Position numbers and translations under genes: made by a program. The notes under the pieces were generated by a model. That model searched no databases. It saw only the letters and a list, made by a program, of their open reading frames with translations, and was not told the origin of the DNA. 64,000 bases of DNA from JANQRX01 sp963663975 (GTDB lineage Bacteria > Pseudomonadota > Alphaproteobacteria > Rhizobiales > Kaistiaceae), in the NCBI GenBank assembly GCA_963663975.2, contig CAXXRA010000005.1:310001-374000 (forward strand), written 5' to 3'. This document shows positions 17,880 to 27,802 of the stretch, piece by piece; the stretch's first letter is position 1; every line of letters starts with the position of its first letter.

Positions 17880-19000
17880 ATGGCGAAGCGAATCCTTGCC
17901 GGCCTTGTTGCCGCGCTGGTGATGGGTCTTGCGGCTCAACCTGGAGCGGCCACCGACGAGACGTCCGGGAATGCTCAGACATCATCGCCGGGTCAATTGG
18001 CGGAGGCCTGGAACGCGATCGAGAAGCAGGCGAGCGAGGCTTCCGACGCACTTGAGCAGGCCCGGGCCGTGGCCGCCGAAGCGGTCGGCGCCGTCGATAT
18101 CGCCCGTCGGGCAGCCAGCCAAAGTCGCACCGCATACGAGGCTGCCGACAGGATGTCGGAGGCACTCGCTGATCATCTCGACGAGATGCAGCGCCGCTGG
18201 CAGCAGGCTCAGACCGCCTATGCGTCCACGGCCGACGCGGTCGGTGCCGGCGTTGAGGCCGACATCGAAGCCGGGTGGATCGTCATCATGGCGCGGGATG
18301 CGCTGGTCAAGGCCGAGGCGGCGGCAGGGCGCGCAGGCGACCTGGCGGCCGCCGATCAGCTTGCCGGACAGACCGCAAGCGAAACCGCGGCGCGCGCGCG
18401 GGCCGATCGCCAGGAAGCTGAGGCTCGCCTGGGCCGGAAGCAGGAGGCGATCGAACTCGCCATGGAGCTGGGTTGCCCAGATTGCCGGGTCGGTCAGCGC
18501 CACCGACGCTGATCGGACGCTCGTGGCCACGGTAGAGGCGACGGTTCGACGGCAGGCGGCCGAGGCTGCGAGCGCGGCTGAGGCAGCGGTGCGCGCCGAT
18601 GAGCAGGCCCAATCGACTTTGCAGGCAGCCGCCGCGGCGGCTGACGCTTCAGCAGCGCCGGCGTCATTGCGCGAGGCCGAGCGAGACGATGCGGTGGCCG
18701 CCTTGGCGCTCGCCCGCGATTTGTCGCAGTCGGCCGCTGCCATCCGCCGCCGGGCTGAGCAAGCTGGTGGCGGCGCGCGGCAAGGAGCGCGACGCCGCCG
18801 TGGTCGAGTTGGACGAGGCAAGGGCGGATGCCGCCGCGGCAAGCACGGCGCGCGCGGCGGTCGAGGCCGAACTGATCAGGATGGTCGAACGGCTTCAGGA
18901 GATGGACAGGTTCCTGATCGGCGGTTTTGAGGTCTTGGACCAGCCGCCCGCATCGGACGCCGATCAGGCGGTCAGCATCGCGCCAGCGAGCGATCCGTGA
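17880..19000 (+). pseudogene. Alanine-rich secreted coiled-coil protein, two frameshifts
   Basis: The ATG at 17880 encodes a signal peptide (MAKRILAGLVAALVMGLAAQ, cleavage near AAT) followed by long Ala/Glu/Arg heptads. The same composition continues in a second frame from about 18480 (VEATVRRQAAEAASAAEAAV) and in a third from about 18760 (RADAAAASTARAAVEAEL), ending PASDP at 19000. Reading across all three gives about 370 residues of periplasmic coiled coil with a distinct C-terminus. I do not recognise a named family. Each frame alone ends prematurely, so it is either decayed or affected by two indels in repetitive GC-rich sequence. Confidence 0.65.
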
Positions 19001-19362
19001 CCTCGGGTCAAGTCCGGTAGGTAAGGCGTAGGTCGGCGCACATGATTTCCGGGCGCTAAAGAATCGCCCCAGCGGCCACCAAAGGTGGGGCTCTAGGTGC
19101 TGTTGACAGTTAACGGTTTATTAACCGACATTACCCAGATGACCTCCAGGTTTGCGGAGATCATACCCCCGTACCACCGTCGAGGGAACTGTATTCCCTT
19201 TGCAGCCATCCGATGGCCTGATTTTGGAGATCAGCCCTCGGTTGGAAGGCATTTGGCCAGATTTGCCGCCATTCAGACACACCCCTCCTGTCGTTTTCAC
19301 CTCGCCGTCGATTTCCCCGGCCTACGCCGGGGCGGGTCTTGGTCGCAGATCATCAATCAGGC
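19001..19362. other. Intergenic stretch leading into IS1380
   Basis: No gene is visible. The last part, from about 19317, is the non-coding end of the IS1380-type element adjoining its transposase stop. The rest, including short AT-rich DNA near 19100-19140, shows nothing I can name. Confidence 0.4.
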
Positions 19363-20679
19363 TCAAGATTTTCCGGAACAGTGCCCGAGGTCCCTCGGCA
19401 CCGCCACCTCGGCCAATTGGAACGTGACGTAGCGGCCATGGCTGACCACCTTGGCACCGATCTTTACCAACTTCTCCCGCAGCGTGGTCAGCGACCAGTA
19501 CTCGACCTCCTTCGGCAAAGCCAGCGTCCGCATGAAGTTGGCGAGATTGTAGGCCAGGGCGTGAAGCTGCAGCCGGACGGCGTTATCGCGGAACCTGCGA
19601 CACGACAGCCTCGTCCATTTGATCGCGTTCTTGCCTTCCTTGATGCATTGCTCCGCTTTGCCCCGCTGATTGTAGAACAATGTCACCCGCTCGGCCGGTC
19701 GCGACAGGTTGGTGACGATGAACCCGACCCGGGGAAACAGCTCGCTGGGGTGCCACTCCACCTTGGCGACGACGCGGCGGGCCTTATCCCAGCTTTTGGC
19801 CCGATAGCTGAAGCTGGCGTAATGGCGCCGCACATGGTTCGGCGGACGGCCAACGGGTCGCGTGAGCAGATGGCAGATGCTTTCCAGAAGAACTTGGTTC
19901 TTCGGCAAACGAATCGCGTACAGGAAGCCCTCGTCTTCCAGAAACTTATTGATGTCCGGTGAGGCGAAAGCCGCATCGCCCCGGAAATACCGACGCAAAT
20001 CCCTTTCCTTGTAGCGTGCCACTACCGGCTCCAGCACCTTGCGCCAGCCATCGGCGCTGTGAACGTTGCCGGGACGCAGGGCGCACCGTTCCAAATCGCC
20101 GAACTGGTTGAACAGGAACAGGGGATGATAGCAGGTGCAACCGAAGTGCCCGTTATAGGTCGAGCCTTCCTGAGCACCGTGGGTTGGGCTGACGCTGCTG
20201 TCCATGTCGAGAATGATCTTCTTCGGCGGGCAACGGTCATGAACGCGGTCGATCCATCGGCCGGAAAGATCACCAAGCGCGGCGAGGTTTTCCTCGGTGG
20301 CCAGAACCTCCGTCTCGAAGCGCCCCATCTGACTGCTCGAGGCCGCCTGTTTGGTGACGGCATGGCCGCCGACGATCCACCGCATGACCGGGTCGAGGCT
20401 GAGCCGGTCGGCATCGTTCACGTCGTCGTAGCCGCCAAGGCGTCCGAAAACGGACTGGCGGAACTGGCCGACCATGCCATGCCGCCCGTTCATGCCGGTA
20501 CGACTGTCGGCAAGAACATCGCCAACCATCTCAGTAAGTTCAACGGAGGCATCAAGCTCTCGATAGGCGAGCAAACCGGCGTCAGTAGTGACCTTGGACC
20601 CGTGGAACTCAAGCTTGAGTCGACGGTCAAAATCGACCCGAAGGCACCCCTGTTTCGATTCACCCATCGGGTGTGCCAT
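19363..20679 (-). CDS. IS1380-family transposase
   Basis: This intact 438-residue DDE transposase contains HGSKVTTDAGLLAYRELD near the N-terminus, IILDMDSSVSPTHGAQEG around the first catalytic aspartate, YFRGDAAFASPDI for the second, and YNQRGKAEQCIKEGKNAI for the glutamate region. Length and motif order match IS1380 elements. It stands alone with no passenger genes, and I could not fix its terminal repeats. It is the best-preserved transposase of the island and could still move. Confidence 0.92.
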   Translation of the reverse strand: MAHPMGESKQGCLRVDFDRRLKLEFHGSKVTTDAGLLAYRELDASVELTEMVGDVLADSRTGMNGRHGMVGQFRQSVFGRLGGYDDVNDADRLSLDPVMRWIVGGHAVTKQAASSSQMGRFETEVLATEENLAALGDLSGRWIDRVHDRCPPKKIILDMDSSVSPTHGAQEGSTYNGHFGCTCYHPLFLFNQFGDLERCALRPGNVHSADGWRKVLEPVVARYKERDLRRYFRGDAAFASPDINKFLEDEGFLYAIRLPKNQVLLESICHLLTRPVGRPPNHVRRHYASFSYRAKSWDKARRVVAKVEWHPSELFPRVGFIVTNLSRPAERVTLFYNQRGKAEQCIKEGKNAIKWTRLSCRRFRDNAVRLQLHALAYNLANFMRTLALPKEVEYWSLTTLREKLVKIGAKVVSHGRYVTFQLAEVAVPRDLGHCSGKS

Positions 20680-20699
20680 ATCCGCTGATCCATATCTGC

Positions 20700-22045
20700 T
20701 CCAACTGCATGATTCTTATAGCAGAATCCGGGTGCGGTGTCGTCAAATTACATGATCAGGCTGGGTAATGCGGGTGAATCCCGTTGCCAGAGTCGACAAT
20801 CGCGGTGGGTGGGTGTTGGTCTTTGTCAAGGGTCTCGGATAGCGCGCCTTTGCCGCCTCTGAACTCTCGTCGTGTCCCGGATCGAGATCAGCCAGCAGGT
20901 ATTCCACCGCTGCGATATCCACCTTCTTCGCCTTGCTTGTCATGGCAGTTCTGGTTGGGTTGCACGAGTAGTAGAGGTTTCGCTTCCCGTTGTGGCTCGC
21001 GAATAAAGTCGCCGCACCTCGCTGCGCTACGAGCGGATCCAGATTGTTAGCGTCCTCCCGTCCGGATGAGGCCAGTACCCAAGGCCCGAAGAGGCCGCGC
21101 CGGATCGGCTGAAGGAGGAGCGTGACTGAAGACCTTCGTCTTCGCTGGCGGCCCGGCTACGACGCAGTCCGCCGCTACGCCAGGACCTTCGGCGAGATTT
21201 TTGACGCTTGGTGCACGGGTTATATCCGCTGAGCTTCGATCGTGCGGTCGAGGCTACCAGTTGCGACTGTGAGCCACGAGCTCCCGACAGGAACGGGCTT
21301 GGACCAAGGTTGCGGCGCACATGCGGCTCTGCCGAGCCGCTGTGCAGCGGCGTCGCCCCGCGCGAGACTTGGAGACTGGTGGAGTTCGAGGCGTTGAAGG
21401 GCCGGGCCTCCCTTCCACGCCCTCGGCACGGCAAAGAAGGGCACAGGTCGACGCCAACTTTCCCGAAGATCTGGCTGAGAGGTTACCAATCCCTGGTCGG
21501 AACTGGATCACGTCGGCGGTATTCCGGATGTCCACGGCGCATCTCGCTGTGGGCCCACAGGCCCGACGAACGTGGAAAGACATGAGCGTCCAATAATTGG
21601 GCTTGGAGTTGTAATATCACCTGGTCTGGCAGACGAGGTCATGCCTGCGTGGAACGCCAGATACGTCAGATCTTGCCGGGAACCATTCCTGTCGTCGAGG
21701 TTCGATGAACAGGCGATGGTCGAGCCACTACGAGCGCATCGATGCCGAAGCTTGGCCGTTGATCGGACCGCCCGCCGAGCAAGACGGGTCGGGCTTTTGA
21801 CCTTGCTTCTATGGACGGCAGTGGCCGCTACGCAGGCCTGGCAGACGGCGGTGGCGTATACGCCGCGGTGTTGGCGCTTCGACGACGATCCTCCGAGCCA
21901 ATTCGTAATCGAAGGTCGCTACGCCGGTGAACGGCGGATCACTTTTGCGGCGCCTACAGCCTTATGCGCTGGCATATTTCCCGCGCAGGGCCGTAGTTTT
22001 TGCTCCGACTGGAGCCTTGGAGTTCCCCCGGTTCGATTTCCGTGG
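20700..22045. other. Gene-poor stretch between IS1380 and IS3
   Basis: About 1.3 kb has no supportable gene. A 66-codon minus-strand frame at 20743-20943 (starting MTSKAKKVDIAAVEYLLADL) has plausible composition and may be the 5' part of a gene cut by the IS1380 insertion, but I do not recognise it. The remainder holds only short overlapping frames on both strands, consistent with decayed DNA between mobile elements. Confidence 0.4.
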
Positions 22046-22050
22046 ACTAG

Positions 22051-23285
22051 TTAGGGACTTACAGACTCTAGCCTATCTTGGGCGCTCCTTTCATAGTTGA
22101 CGGGTGATTGGTAACCGAGGGCCGAATGGCGTCCGCGGCCGGTCAACGATTGTACCAGCCCTCGATGAACTGGACCGAGATGGCCATGCGTGCTGCGGCC
22201 TTGGTTCTGGAACTTCCGCCGGTCGAGCAGCTCGCATTCGAGGGTGGCAAAGAAGCTCTCGCACATCGCATTGTCGTACGCGTCGCCGGCGGTGCCATCC
22301 CCATGGACGGCCGGACGCCGGCTTCCTTGCATCTCCAGGCCGAAGGCGACGGAGGTGTATTGAGTTCGGATCCCTGGTCGGAGTGATGGATCACGTCGGC
22401 GGGTCGTGACGGCGTTGCGTCAGCGGCATGTTCAGGGCATCGAGGACGAGTTGGGCCTTCAGGCTGTGGCCCATGGCCCAGCAGCGACGATGCGTCGTGA
22501 GAAGGCATCCAGCACAACGGCCAGCGAACATAGACGGAACCCGGCCCAGGTCGGGATGTCAGGTAATATCAGCGACCCAGAGCTGGTCTGGCGCGTCGGC
22601 GTAGAAGATCATCTCCGATCGACCAGATCGCACGCCGGCCGAACCCTCTCGGTCCCGGAAGGTCGTGCGGGCGGCTTTACGGCGACTAACACCGGCAATA
22701 CCGGTCGCTTTCATCAGGCGCTCGATCCGCTTGCGGCCCACCTGGACGCCTTCATCGACAAGTTCAGCGTGGATACGCGGCGCTCCATAGGTTGCTCGGG
22801 AGTCCGCATGGATCGCCTTGATCCGGTCCGTCAGAGCCGCGTACAACGTCGCGATGGATCGGGCAGACGGCGATCGGTCGCGCCAAGCATAGTAGCCGGA
22901 TCCTTGATACGCCGAGGATTCTGCTCATGGTCTTGGTTGGGAACATGGCCTGGTTTGCCGTCATCAATTCGAAGACCGAGACGACATCGCGTCGCTCTGA
23001 GCAAACCAGGCCGCGGCCTTTGCCAGGATATCTCTCTCCTGGCGTAGCTGGCGGTTCTCCCGGCGAAGACGGCGGAGTTCGTCGCGCTCCTCGCTCGTCA
23101 AGCCGTCCGTGCGGCGGCCACCATCACGGTCGGCCTGCTTGACCCAGCCATGGATCGTCGCGGCACACGGCTCGAATTCTCTGGCCAGTCAGCGGGGTCT
23201 TCAATGCTGCGCCCGGTACGGGCCAGGGCAACAATCTGGTCCCTGAAATCCGCAGGGTACGGCGTTCTCGTTCTCGGCATGATGA
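22051..23285 (-). mobile_element. IS3-family element, transposase genes decayed
   Basis: Pieces of an IS3 transposase pair occur in order on the minus strand. OrfA is seen at 23280 (MPRTRTPYPADFRDQIVALA, an HTH region). The start of the OrfB part is at 22846-22559 (AIHADSRATYGAPRIHAELV and a YADAPDQLWVADIT end), and the catalytic end at 22332-22051 includes GDAYDNAMCESFFATLECEL and HSALGYQSPVNYE. At least three frame changes separate them, so no active enzyme can be made. The element abuts the 3' end of the small gene at 23302. Confidence 0.85.
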
Positions 23286-23301
23286 CACGCTCCTCTCAAG
23301 A

Positions 23302-23601
23302 TCAAAAAGTGTCCATCAAACCGAGGGGTCCTCCAACTCCAGACTGATGCTTCAGCCAGTTTCGCGCGTGATTGATCTCTCCGATCCACTTCGTCCTCTC
23401 GGCCTTATCCTTTGGCCCCTTCTCGACGAGTCGCGAAAAAATAGACTTCTCGCCTTGCGGCAACATGCCTTCCGCGGCGCCTGTCAGTGTCACAACAACG
23501 TCAAAACGGCCGTCTTCAAAAGCGGCGATCGCGGCATCAATCTGGCGGACCGCGCCTTCAACCTTTGTTATACGAAGCTTCTTCTTTCGTGGCGTCCGCA
23601 T
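23302..23601 (-). CDS. Small helical hypothetical protein
   Basis: This 99-residue frame begins MRTPRKKKLRITKVEGAVRQ and is mostly helical, with VVVTLTGAAEGMLPQ and ending near HARNWLKHQSG. The layout of two or three helices with a late NWLKH motif recalls small HEPN-like helical proteins, but I cannot assign a family. Its 3' end runs into the IS3 boundary, so the last 15 or so residues may be supplied by the insertion. It sits immediately inside the tRNA-fragment boundary at 23647-23680, the usual position for island-edge genes. Confidence 0.55.
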   Translation of the reverse strand: MRTPRKKKLRITKVEGAVRQIDAAIAAFEDGRFDVVVTLTGAAEGMLPQGEKSIFSRLVEKGPKDKAERTKWIGEINHARNWLKHQSGVGGPLGLMDTF

Positions 23602-23646
23602 TGTCGTGCCTTCCGATTGTTCGGGGATTGAGATTAACGTAAAAAG

Positions 23647-23680
23647 GGGGTCGGGAGTTCGAGTCTCTCTGCCGGCACCA
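23647..23680 (+). tRNA. 3' tRNA fragment (probable attachment-site remnant)
   Basis: The sequence carries a T-arm (gggag, loop ttcgagt, ctctc), the 3' acceptor strand tgccggc, discriminator A and an encoded CCA. The matching 5' acceptor gccggca, D-arm and anticodon arm are absent upstream. A bare 3' tRNA end is what tyrosine-recombinase elements leave at their boundary. The isotype cannot be determined without the anticodon. Confidence 0.65.
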
Positions 23681-23899
23681 AATCAAACAAAGACTTAGAT
23701 GGAATTTCGAGTGCCGCTTCCTCGCCCCTTCCACTCATCAACATACGGTAGGTTCAAGAGCTGAATTCCTATCCAGAGGGCTGCGAGATCACCCCCGGAA
23801 AGCGGACATCGCGGATCGAACTCGCGACGGCGGTTGGTGCCAACACTTGACGTTTGAAGCGCCGCGAAAATGGACCGATCTGGCAACGAAATCTTAGGC

Positions 23900-24697
23900 T
23901 CAGCTCTGAAGGCAGAGCTGGTAGGTGCACACGTCTCGAAAGCCGATTTTCCGGTAAATGGGATGGCCCACGGACGACGATTGCAGAATCCCTACGCGAT
24001 AACCAAGCAGGCGTGCTTCTCGTAAGGCCATTTCCGTCATGTACCGGCCGATCCCCCTACGACGCGCGGCTTCGATCGTAGCGACCGCGTAGACGCCGGC
24101 CACGCCTGAATCGAGAACCAAGGCTGAGCTGGCAACCGGCACGCCGTTGAGTATCCCAAGATAACGAAATTGCGCCCGATAGTCGGGATCGGAAAGTGTC
24201 GCCTCAATCTCGGCAAAGGCATTCGAGGTTGGCTCAGAAAAACCGGTCCCGATCGCACAGGTCTTTGCCCACAGCGCCTGCATTGCAACGGTGTCGACCT
24301 TCTCAACCCTGAAATCCGCCGGTACTTCCGGTTCGTCGTTGAGGGCTTCCAGAACGATCGCCATGCCGGGCAGTTCTCCGGCCGGCTGCAACCCACGCTT
24401 GGTGAGGGCGGCCCCCAATCCGGCAGGCGAATGAGGTCCAATCCACCAGAATGCAGGAGCCCCTTGTGAGGCAATGGATTGCCCGAGGGCATCATGCGCC
24501 GCCCAAACGGCTTTCGAAGCGCCGGTGACACTCACCACACCGTTGCAGATGGAGTGTTGAATCCCAGTATAGAACCAGACGATGTCTCGCGAAGCCTCAA
24601 GCCGGCATTTATCAGCGCGACCATACGAAGACCAGAACGCGACCATGTTGGCTTCCAGCGCCTCCAACAGATCGGGCGATGAGGTCGAGCGGATCAT
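23900..24697 (-). CDS. GNAT-family N-acetyltransferase
   Basis: From the ATG at 24697 this is a 265-residue protein with a C-terminal GNAT domain. VAGVYAVATIEAARRRGIGR is the acetyl-CoA loop and is followed by the helix YMTEMALREARLLGY and the strand ending IYRKIGFRDV. The N-terminal about 140 residues form a second, weaker lobe, as in two-domain GNATs. The acceptor substrate is unknown. It lies just outside the putative island boundary and diverges from the kinase gene at 24880. Confidence 0.85.
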   Translation of the reverse strand: MIRSTSSPDLLEALEANMVAFWSSYGRADKCRLEASRDIVWFYTGIQHSICNGVVSVTGASKAVWAAHDALGQSIASQGAPAFWWIGPHSPAGLGAALTKRGLQPAGELPGMAIVLEALNDEPEVPADFRVEKVDTVAMQALWAKTCAIGTGFSEPTSNAFAEIEATLSDPDYRAQFRYLGILNGVPVASSALVLDSGVAGVYAVATIEAARRRGIGRYMTEMALREARLLGYRVGILQSSSVGHPIYRKIGFRDVCTYQLCLQS

Positions 24698-24879
24698 CTG
24701 CGAACCCCCCCCCGTTTGGCCTTTACACGACACACACACTACGTGAAGGCCCCCGGTTGGACACCTCTTCGCGGAAATATCTGCTGGCCGAGGTTGTTGG
24801 GGTGTCGGCTGTTTTCGTGCCGACCTGCCTTGTGTTAGTACCCGGCTGAACCTGCCCGCCACCAGCAGCCCCGCGCTCC

Positions 24880-25797
24880 ATGACCGCTGACGCAAATCCT
24901 GCGACCGACAAAAACATCAAATTGACGTTGAGCGGCACGCTCGGATCGGGCAAGTCGACCATCGGACGCCTGATATCGCGGAAATTGGGTGTGCCCTACA
25001 TCAGCACCGGCGAGTTGTTTCGCGAAATCGGACGCATCAACAATCTTGATGCGCTGCGTGCAAATTTGGCCGCCGAGGACAATGTCTCGATCGACCACAT
25101 GGTCGACGAAAGAATCCGCGAACTGGATCGCGAATTGGACGGCTTCGTCCTCGATTCACGCATGGCGTGGAAATTCACCAGAAATTCGACCCGCGTCTAT
25201 TTGTCGGTGATGCCACGCACGGCGGCCGAGCGGATCTTGGGCGACCAGTCCCGCTCCAGCGAAAGATATGCCGACGTTGAGGAGGCGCTGGAGTCCATTC
25301 TGGAAAGGCGGGCCAGCGAAGTAAAGCGCTACAAGGGCCTCTACGACGTCGAGATTGAGGATCGTGACAATTACGATTTCTTCTTGATTACCGACGGCTC
25401 CTCGACCGCCGATGTGGCCGACACGATCATCGCCCTTTGTCGACAAACAACCCGCCATCCCAACTGGATACCGAAATGTCGCCTGGTGCCGCTGGTACCG
25501 ATCACCGATGCTCCAAATATCAAATCTTCCTCTGAAATGGATATTGAAGATGGGTTTGCTCTGCCCCTGCGGGTCGAGAACAATTACGGGTTTTATAGCG
25601 GCAAGGCGGTGGCAATGGTCGATGCACTCAATTACGGAAATTCGCTTGTTCCGTACGTGGAAAACCGTAACGGAGACAACGCAACTCCCATCGACAATCT
25701 CACTGAGGCGGCGGCGAGACGATTAACACATTCCCACTTACGCGAATGGGAAGCCATCGCTTCGACCAAATTCGATTTTCATGGCGAGCTCGTTTGA
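24880..25797 (+). CDS. Cytidylate-kinase-like P-loop protein with C-terminal extension
   Basis: The first 185 or so residues resemble CMP/dCMP and adenylate-type kinases: P-loop SGTLGSGKSTIGR at 18-30, YISTGELFR, FVLDSRMAWKF and DRDNYDFFLITDGSSTADV. Residues 190-305 form an additional domain (FALPLRVENNYGFYSG, LREWEAIASTKFDFHG) that I do not recognise. A housekeeping cytidylate kinase is shorter and lacks this extension, so this is probably a specialised nucleotide or metabolite kinase. It is a single gene on the plus strand with no operon partners. Confidence 0.75.
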   Translation: MTADANPATDKNIKLTLSGTLGSGKSTIGRLISRKLGVPYISTGELFREIGRINNLDALRANLAAEDNVSIDHMVDERIRELDRELDGFVLDSRMAWKFTRNSTRVYLSVMPRTAAERILGDQSRSSERYADVEEALESILERRASEVKRYKGLYDVEIEDRDNYDFFLITDGSSTADVADTIIALCRQTTRHPNWIPKCRLVPLVPITDAPNIKSSSEMDIEDGFALPLRVENNYGFYSGKAVAMVDALNYGNSLVPYVENRNGDNATPIDNLTEAAARRLTHSHLREWEAIASTKFDFHGELV

Positions 25798-25968
25798 CCT
25801 TTTTAGAGTCCGGTCCAACCAACGCTTTGCGCCGGCGAAATTGGTGACAGCGCCTGACCCTGCACCGCGCCGCTTCGTTCCAATGGACCCCCGGCCGTCG
25901 CCCGACGGTCCTCCGGCCCCCGCCATTTTCGGATATCATGTCTCCCTGTTGGTGGAGTCCTCAGGGAT

Positions 25969-26706
25969 ATGTCGAACACGTCGCACAAGCGCCCGGCGCG
26001 GGCCGTGCATTACGGCCCGGCAAAGTTTCTCCACGCCTGCTTGCTGGCGTTGGTGCTGGCGGGGTTCGCCTCCCCTTCATACGGGCAGCAGAAGGTCGTC
26101 GATCTGGAATTGGTTCTTGCCGTCGACGCCTCCGCCAGCGTCAGCCCGGTGGAGTTCGCGCTGCAGACTGGCGGCCTTGCCGCGGCCTTCCGCGACCCGG
26201 CCGTGCACGCCGCGATCCAGGCCGCCGGCGGCAACGTCCTTGCGGTCGCGCTGGTGTTTTGGGCCGGCCCGCGGGACCAGAGCCTGGCGGTCGGCTGGTC
26301 GCCGGTTTTCGATGTCGCCTCGGCCGTGCAATTCGCCGCCAGGATCGAAGGCGCCAGGCGTGAGTTCGCCGGCGTTACCGCCATCGGCGAGGCGATCGAG
26401 TTTGCCGCGCGGGCGAGTTTTGCCAACGCCTATACGGGCGAACGCGTCGTCATCGATGTGTCCGGTGACGGGCCCACCAATTTCGGCCGCAAAACCGCCG
26501 TCGTCCGCGACAAGATCGTCGCCGACGGCATCACCGTCAACGGCCTTGCCATCACCAACGAAGTCGAGAACCTGGCGGCCTATTATCGCGACCATGTGAT
26601 CGGCGGCCCCGGCGCCTTCGTCGACACCGCCACCGATTCACAAGACTTCGTTCGGGCAATCCGCGACAAGCTGGTCCGGGAGATCATGTGGCGTCCGACC
26701 TCTTGA
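25969..26706 (+). CDS. Secreted DUF1194 (von Willebrand A-like) protein
   Basis: This 245-residue protein has an N-terminal signal (ACLLALVLAGFASPSYGQ) and then a VWA-like fold starting VDLELVLAVDASASVSPVEF, where DASAS is the MIDAS motif. Also present are ERVVIDVSGDGPTNFG and the C-terminal GGPGAFVDTA segment shared with DUF1194. Members are periplasmic or extracellular alphaproteobacterial proteins of unknown function, presumably binding a metal-dependent ligand. A paralogue is encoded 1.4 kb downstream at 28083-28856. Confidence 0.9.
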   Translation: MSNTSHKRPARAVHYGPAKFLHACLLALVLAGFASPSYGQQKVVDLELVLAVDASASVSPVEFALQTGGLAAAFRDPAVHAAIQAAGGNVLAVALVFWAGPRDQSLAVGWSPVFDVASAVQFAARIEGARREFAGVTAIGEAIEFAARASFANAYTGERVVIDVSGDGPTNFGRKTAVVRDKIVADGITVNGLAITNEVENLAAYYRDHVIGGPGAFVDTATDSQDFVRAIRDKLVREIMWRPTS

Positions 26707-26714
26707 GCGGCAGC

Positions 26715-26791
26715 GCCGGTTGCCTGTGGGCGACTCCAAATCCGGACGCCTCCAGCCATGCCGGTGGGGGTCGCCACCGGCAGGCAACACC
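26715..26791. terminator. Inverted repeat between convergent genes
   Basis: Between the DUF1194 stop and the converging DUF1330 gene, gttgcctgtgggcgac pairs imperfectly with gtcgccaccggcaggcaac about 30 bases later. The position between convergent genes and the GC-rich stem suggest a bidirectional terminator or a REP-like hairpin. There is no strong T-run on either side. Confidence 0.4.
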
Positions 26792-26842
26792 GAAAAATCG
26801 GCAGCTTCGGCGGCTCGATCGACCAACCGGTGCTGTCGCGGC

Positions 26843-27142
26843 CTACTCCTCGAAACCTTCGACGCCGATCCACACCATGTCGCTGGCCGGCAGGCGGATG
26901 GCGCGGACGGCCTGGTACTCCTCCGAGTTGTAGAAGTCATAGAACGCTTTCTCGCTTGGAAAACGGAGGATGACCAGGCGGCGGGGCTTGAAATAGTCGC
27001 CCTCGACCACGGTCAGAGCGCCGCCGCGCACAAGATACTCGCCGCCGTATTTCTTCACCAGCGGCGCTGCTTTCGACGCGTACTGCTGGTATTGTTCGGC
27101 ATCGTCGATGCGCACATCGATCAGGGCGAAATATCCGGCCAT
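26843..27142 (-). CDS. DUF1330 family protein
   Basis: From the ATG at 27142, with an AAGGAAG site just upstream, this is a 99-residue protein beginning MAGYFALIDVRIDDAEQYQQ. The family pattern continues with YLVRGGALTVVEGDY, RRLVILRFPS and YQAVRAIRLPASDMVWI. It is a small cytoplasmic protein of the ferredoxin-like ABM type with no settled function. It shares a strand with the VOC protein upstream. Confidence 0.88.
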   Translation of the reverse strand: MAGYFALIDVRIDDAEQYQQYASKAAPLVKKYGGEYLVRGGALTVVEGDYFKPRRLVILRFPSEKAFYDFYNSEEYQAVRAIRLPASDMVWIGVEGFEE

Positions 27143-27201
27143 GGGGCTTCCTTTCCGTCGTCGTCGGTCGCCTCCGTCATCCAACACCGCGCCCGTGACT
27201 G

Positions 27202-27669
27202 TCAAATCCGCGACTCGACCGGCATGCGGCAACGGCCCGCGGTCGGGTTCGCAATGTCCTGAACATTGGGCTCAACCCGTGACGTCACCCGAAGCCGGTA
27301 GCCGTCGGGATCGGCGAGGCGGAAGTCGGTCCGCCCCCAGCTTTGCGTTTTCAGCGGACCGATCAAAGGCCAGCCGGCCGCCATCACGCCCACGTGCACC
27401 GCCTCGATATTGTCGACTTCCAGGACGATCTCGACCCCGCGGCCGGGCCGCTCATCGGCACCGCCATCGGCGCGGCGGTGTTTGCTTGAGACCGCTCTGT
27501 GGTTGAGGGCGAGATGGGCGCGGCCGTTGCTGAGCGCGGTGTATCCGTTGGCCTCCTGGCTCACGATCGCGAAATCGAGCACCTGCTGGTAGAAATCCCT
27601 CGATGCCGCAAGGTCGTCGACAAACAGTTCCAGCAGCAGGCTCATTCCCGAGGCCACAGTACCGGTCAT
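27202..27669 (-). CDS. VOC-superfamily (glyoxalase/bleomycin-resistance-like) protein
   Basis: This 155-residue protein has the VOC beta-alpha-beta-beta-beta pattern: LLLELFVDDLAASRDFYQQV at the start, GVEIVLEVDNIEAV in the second module and FRLADPDGYRLRVTS near the end. VOC proteins use a divalent metal to act on, or bind, small molecules. The start at 27669 has a GAGGTG site. The last 20 residues, after TSR, are a non-conserved tail. The substrate is unknown. Confidence 0.85.
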   Translation of the reverse strand: MTGTVASGMSLLLELFVDDLAASRDFYQQVLDFAIVSQEANGYTALSNGRAHLALNHRAVSSKHRRADGGADERPGRGVEIVLEVDNIEAVHVGVMAAGWPLIGPLKTQSWGRTDFRLADPDGYRLRVTSRVEPNVQDIANPTAGRCRMPVESRI

Positions 27670-27802
27670 CGCACCTCACATACGCCGTCTGTCGGACCGA
27701 CCTGGACGCCCTGATGGTCGCCCTCGCCCGGACATTTGGGCCACGAGTTTCTGGCAACTTCAATCCACAGAAGCTATCAAAGCCGTATCTCTCTCGCATG
27801 GC

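Noticed and set aside
23600..23680. Complete tRNA gene
   Set aside because: Only the T-arm and 3' acceptor are present; no complementary 5' acceptor, D-arm or anticodon stem can be drawn upstream.
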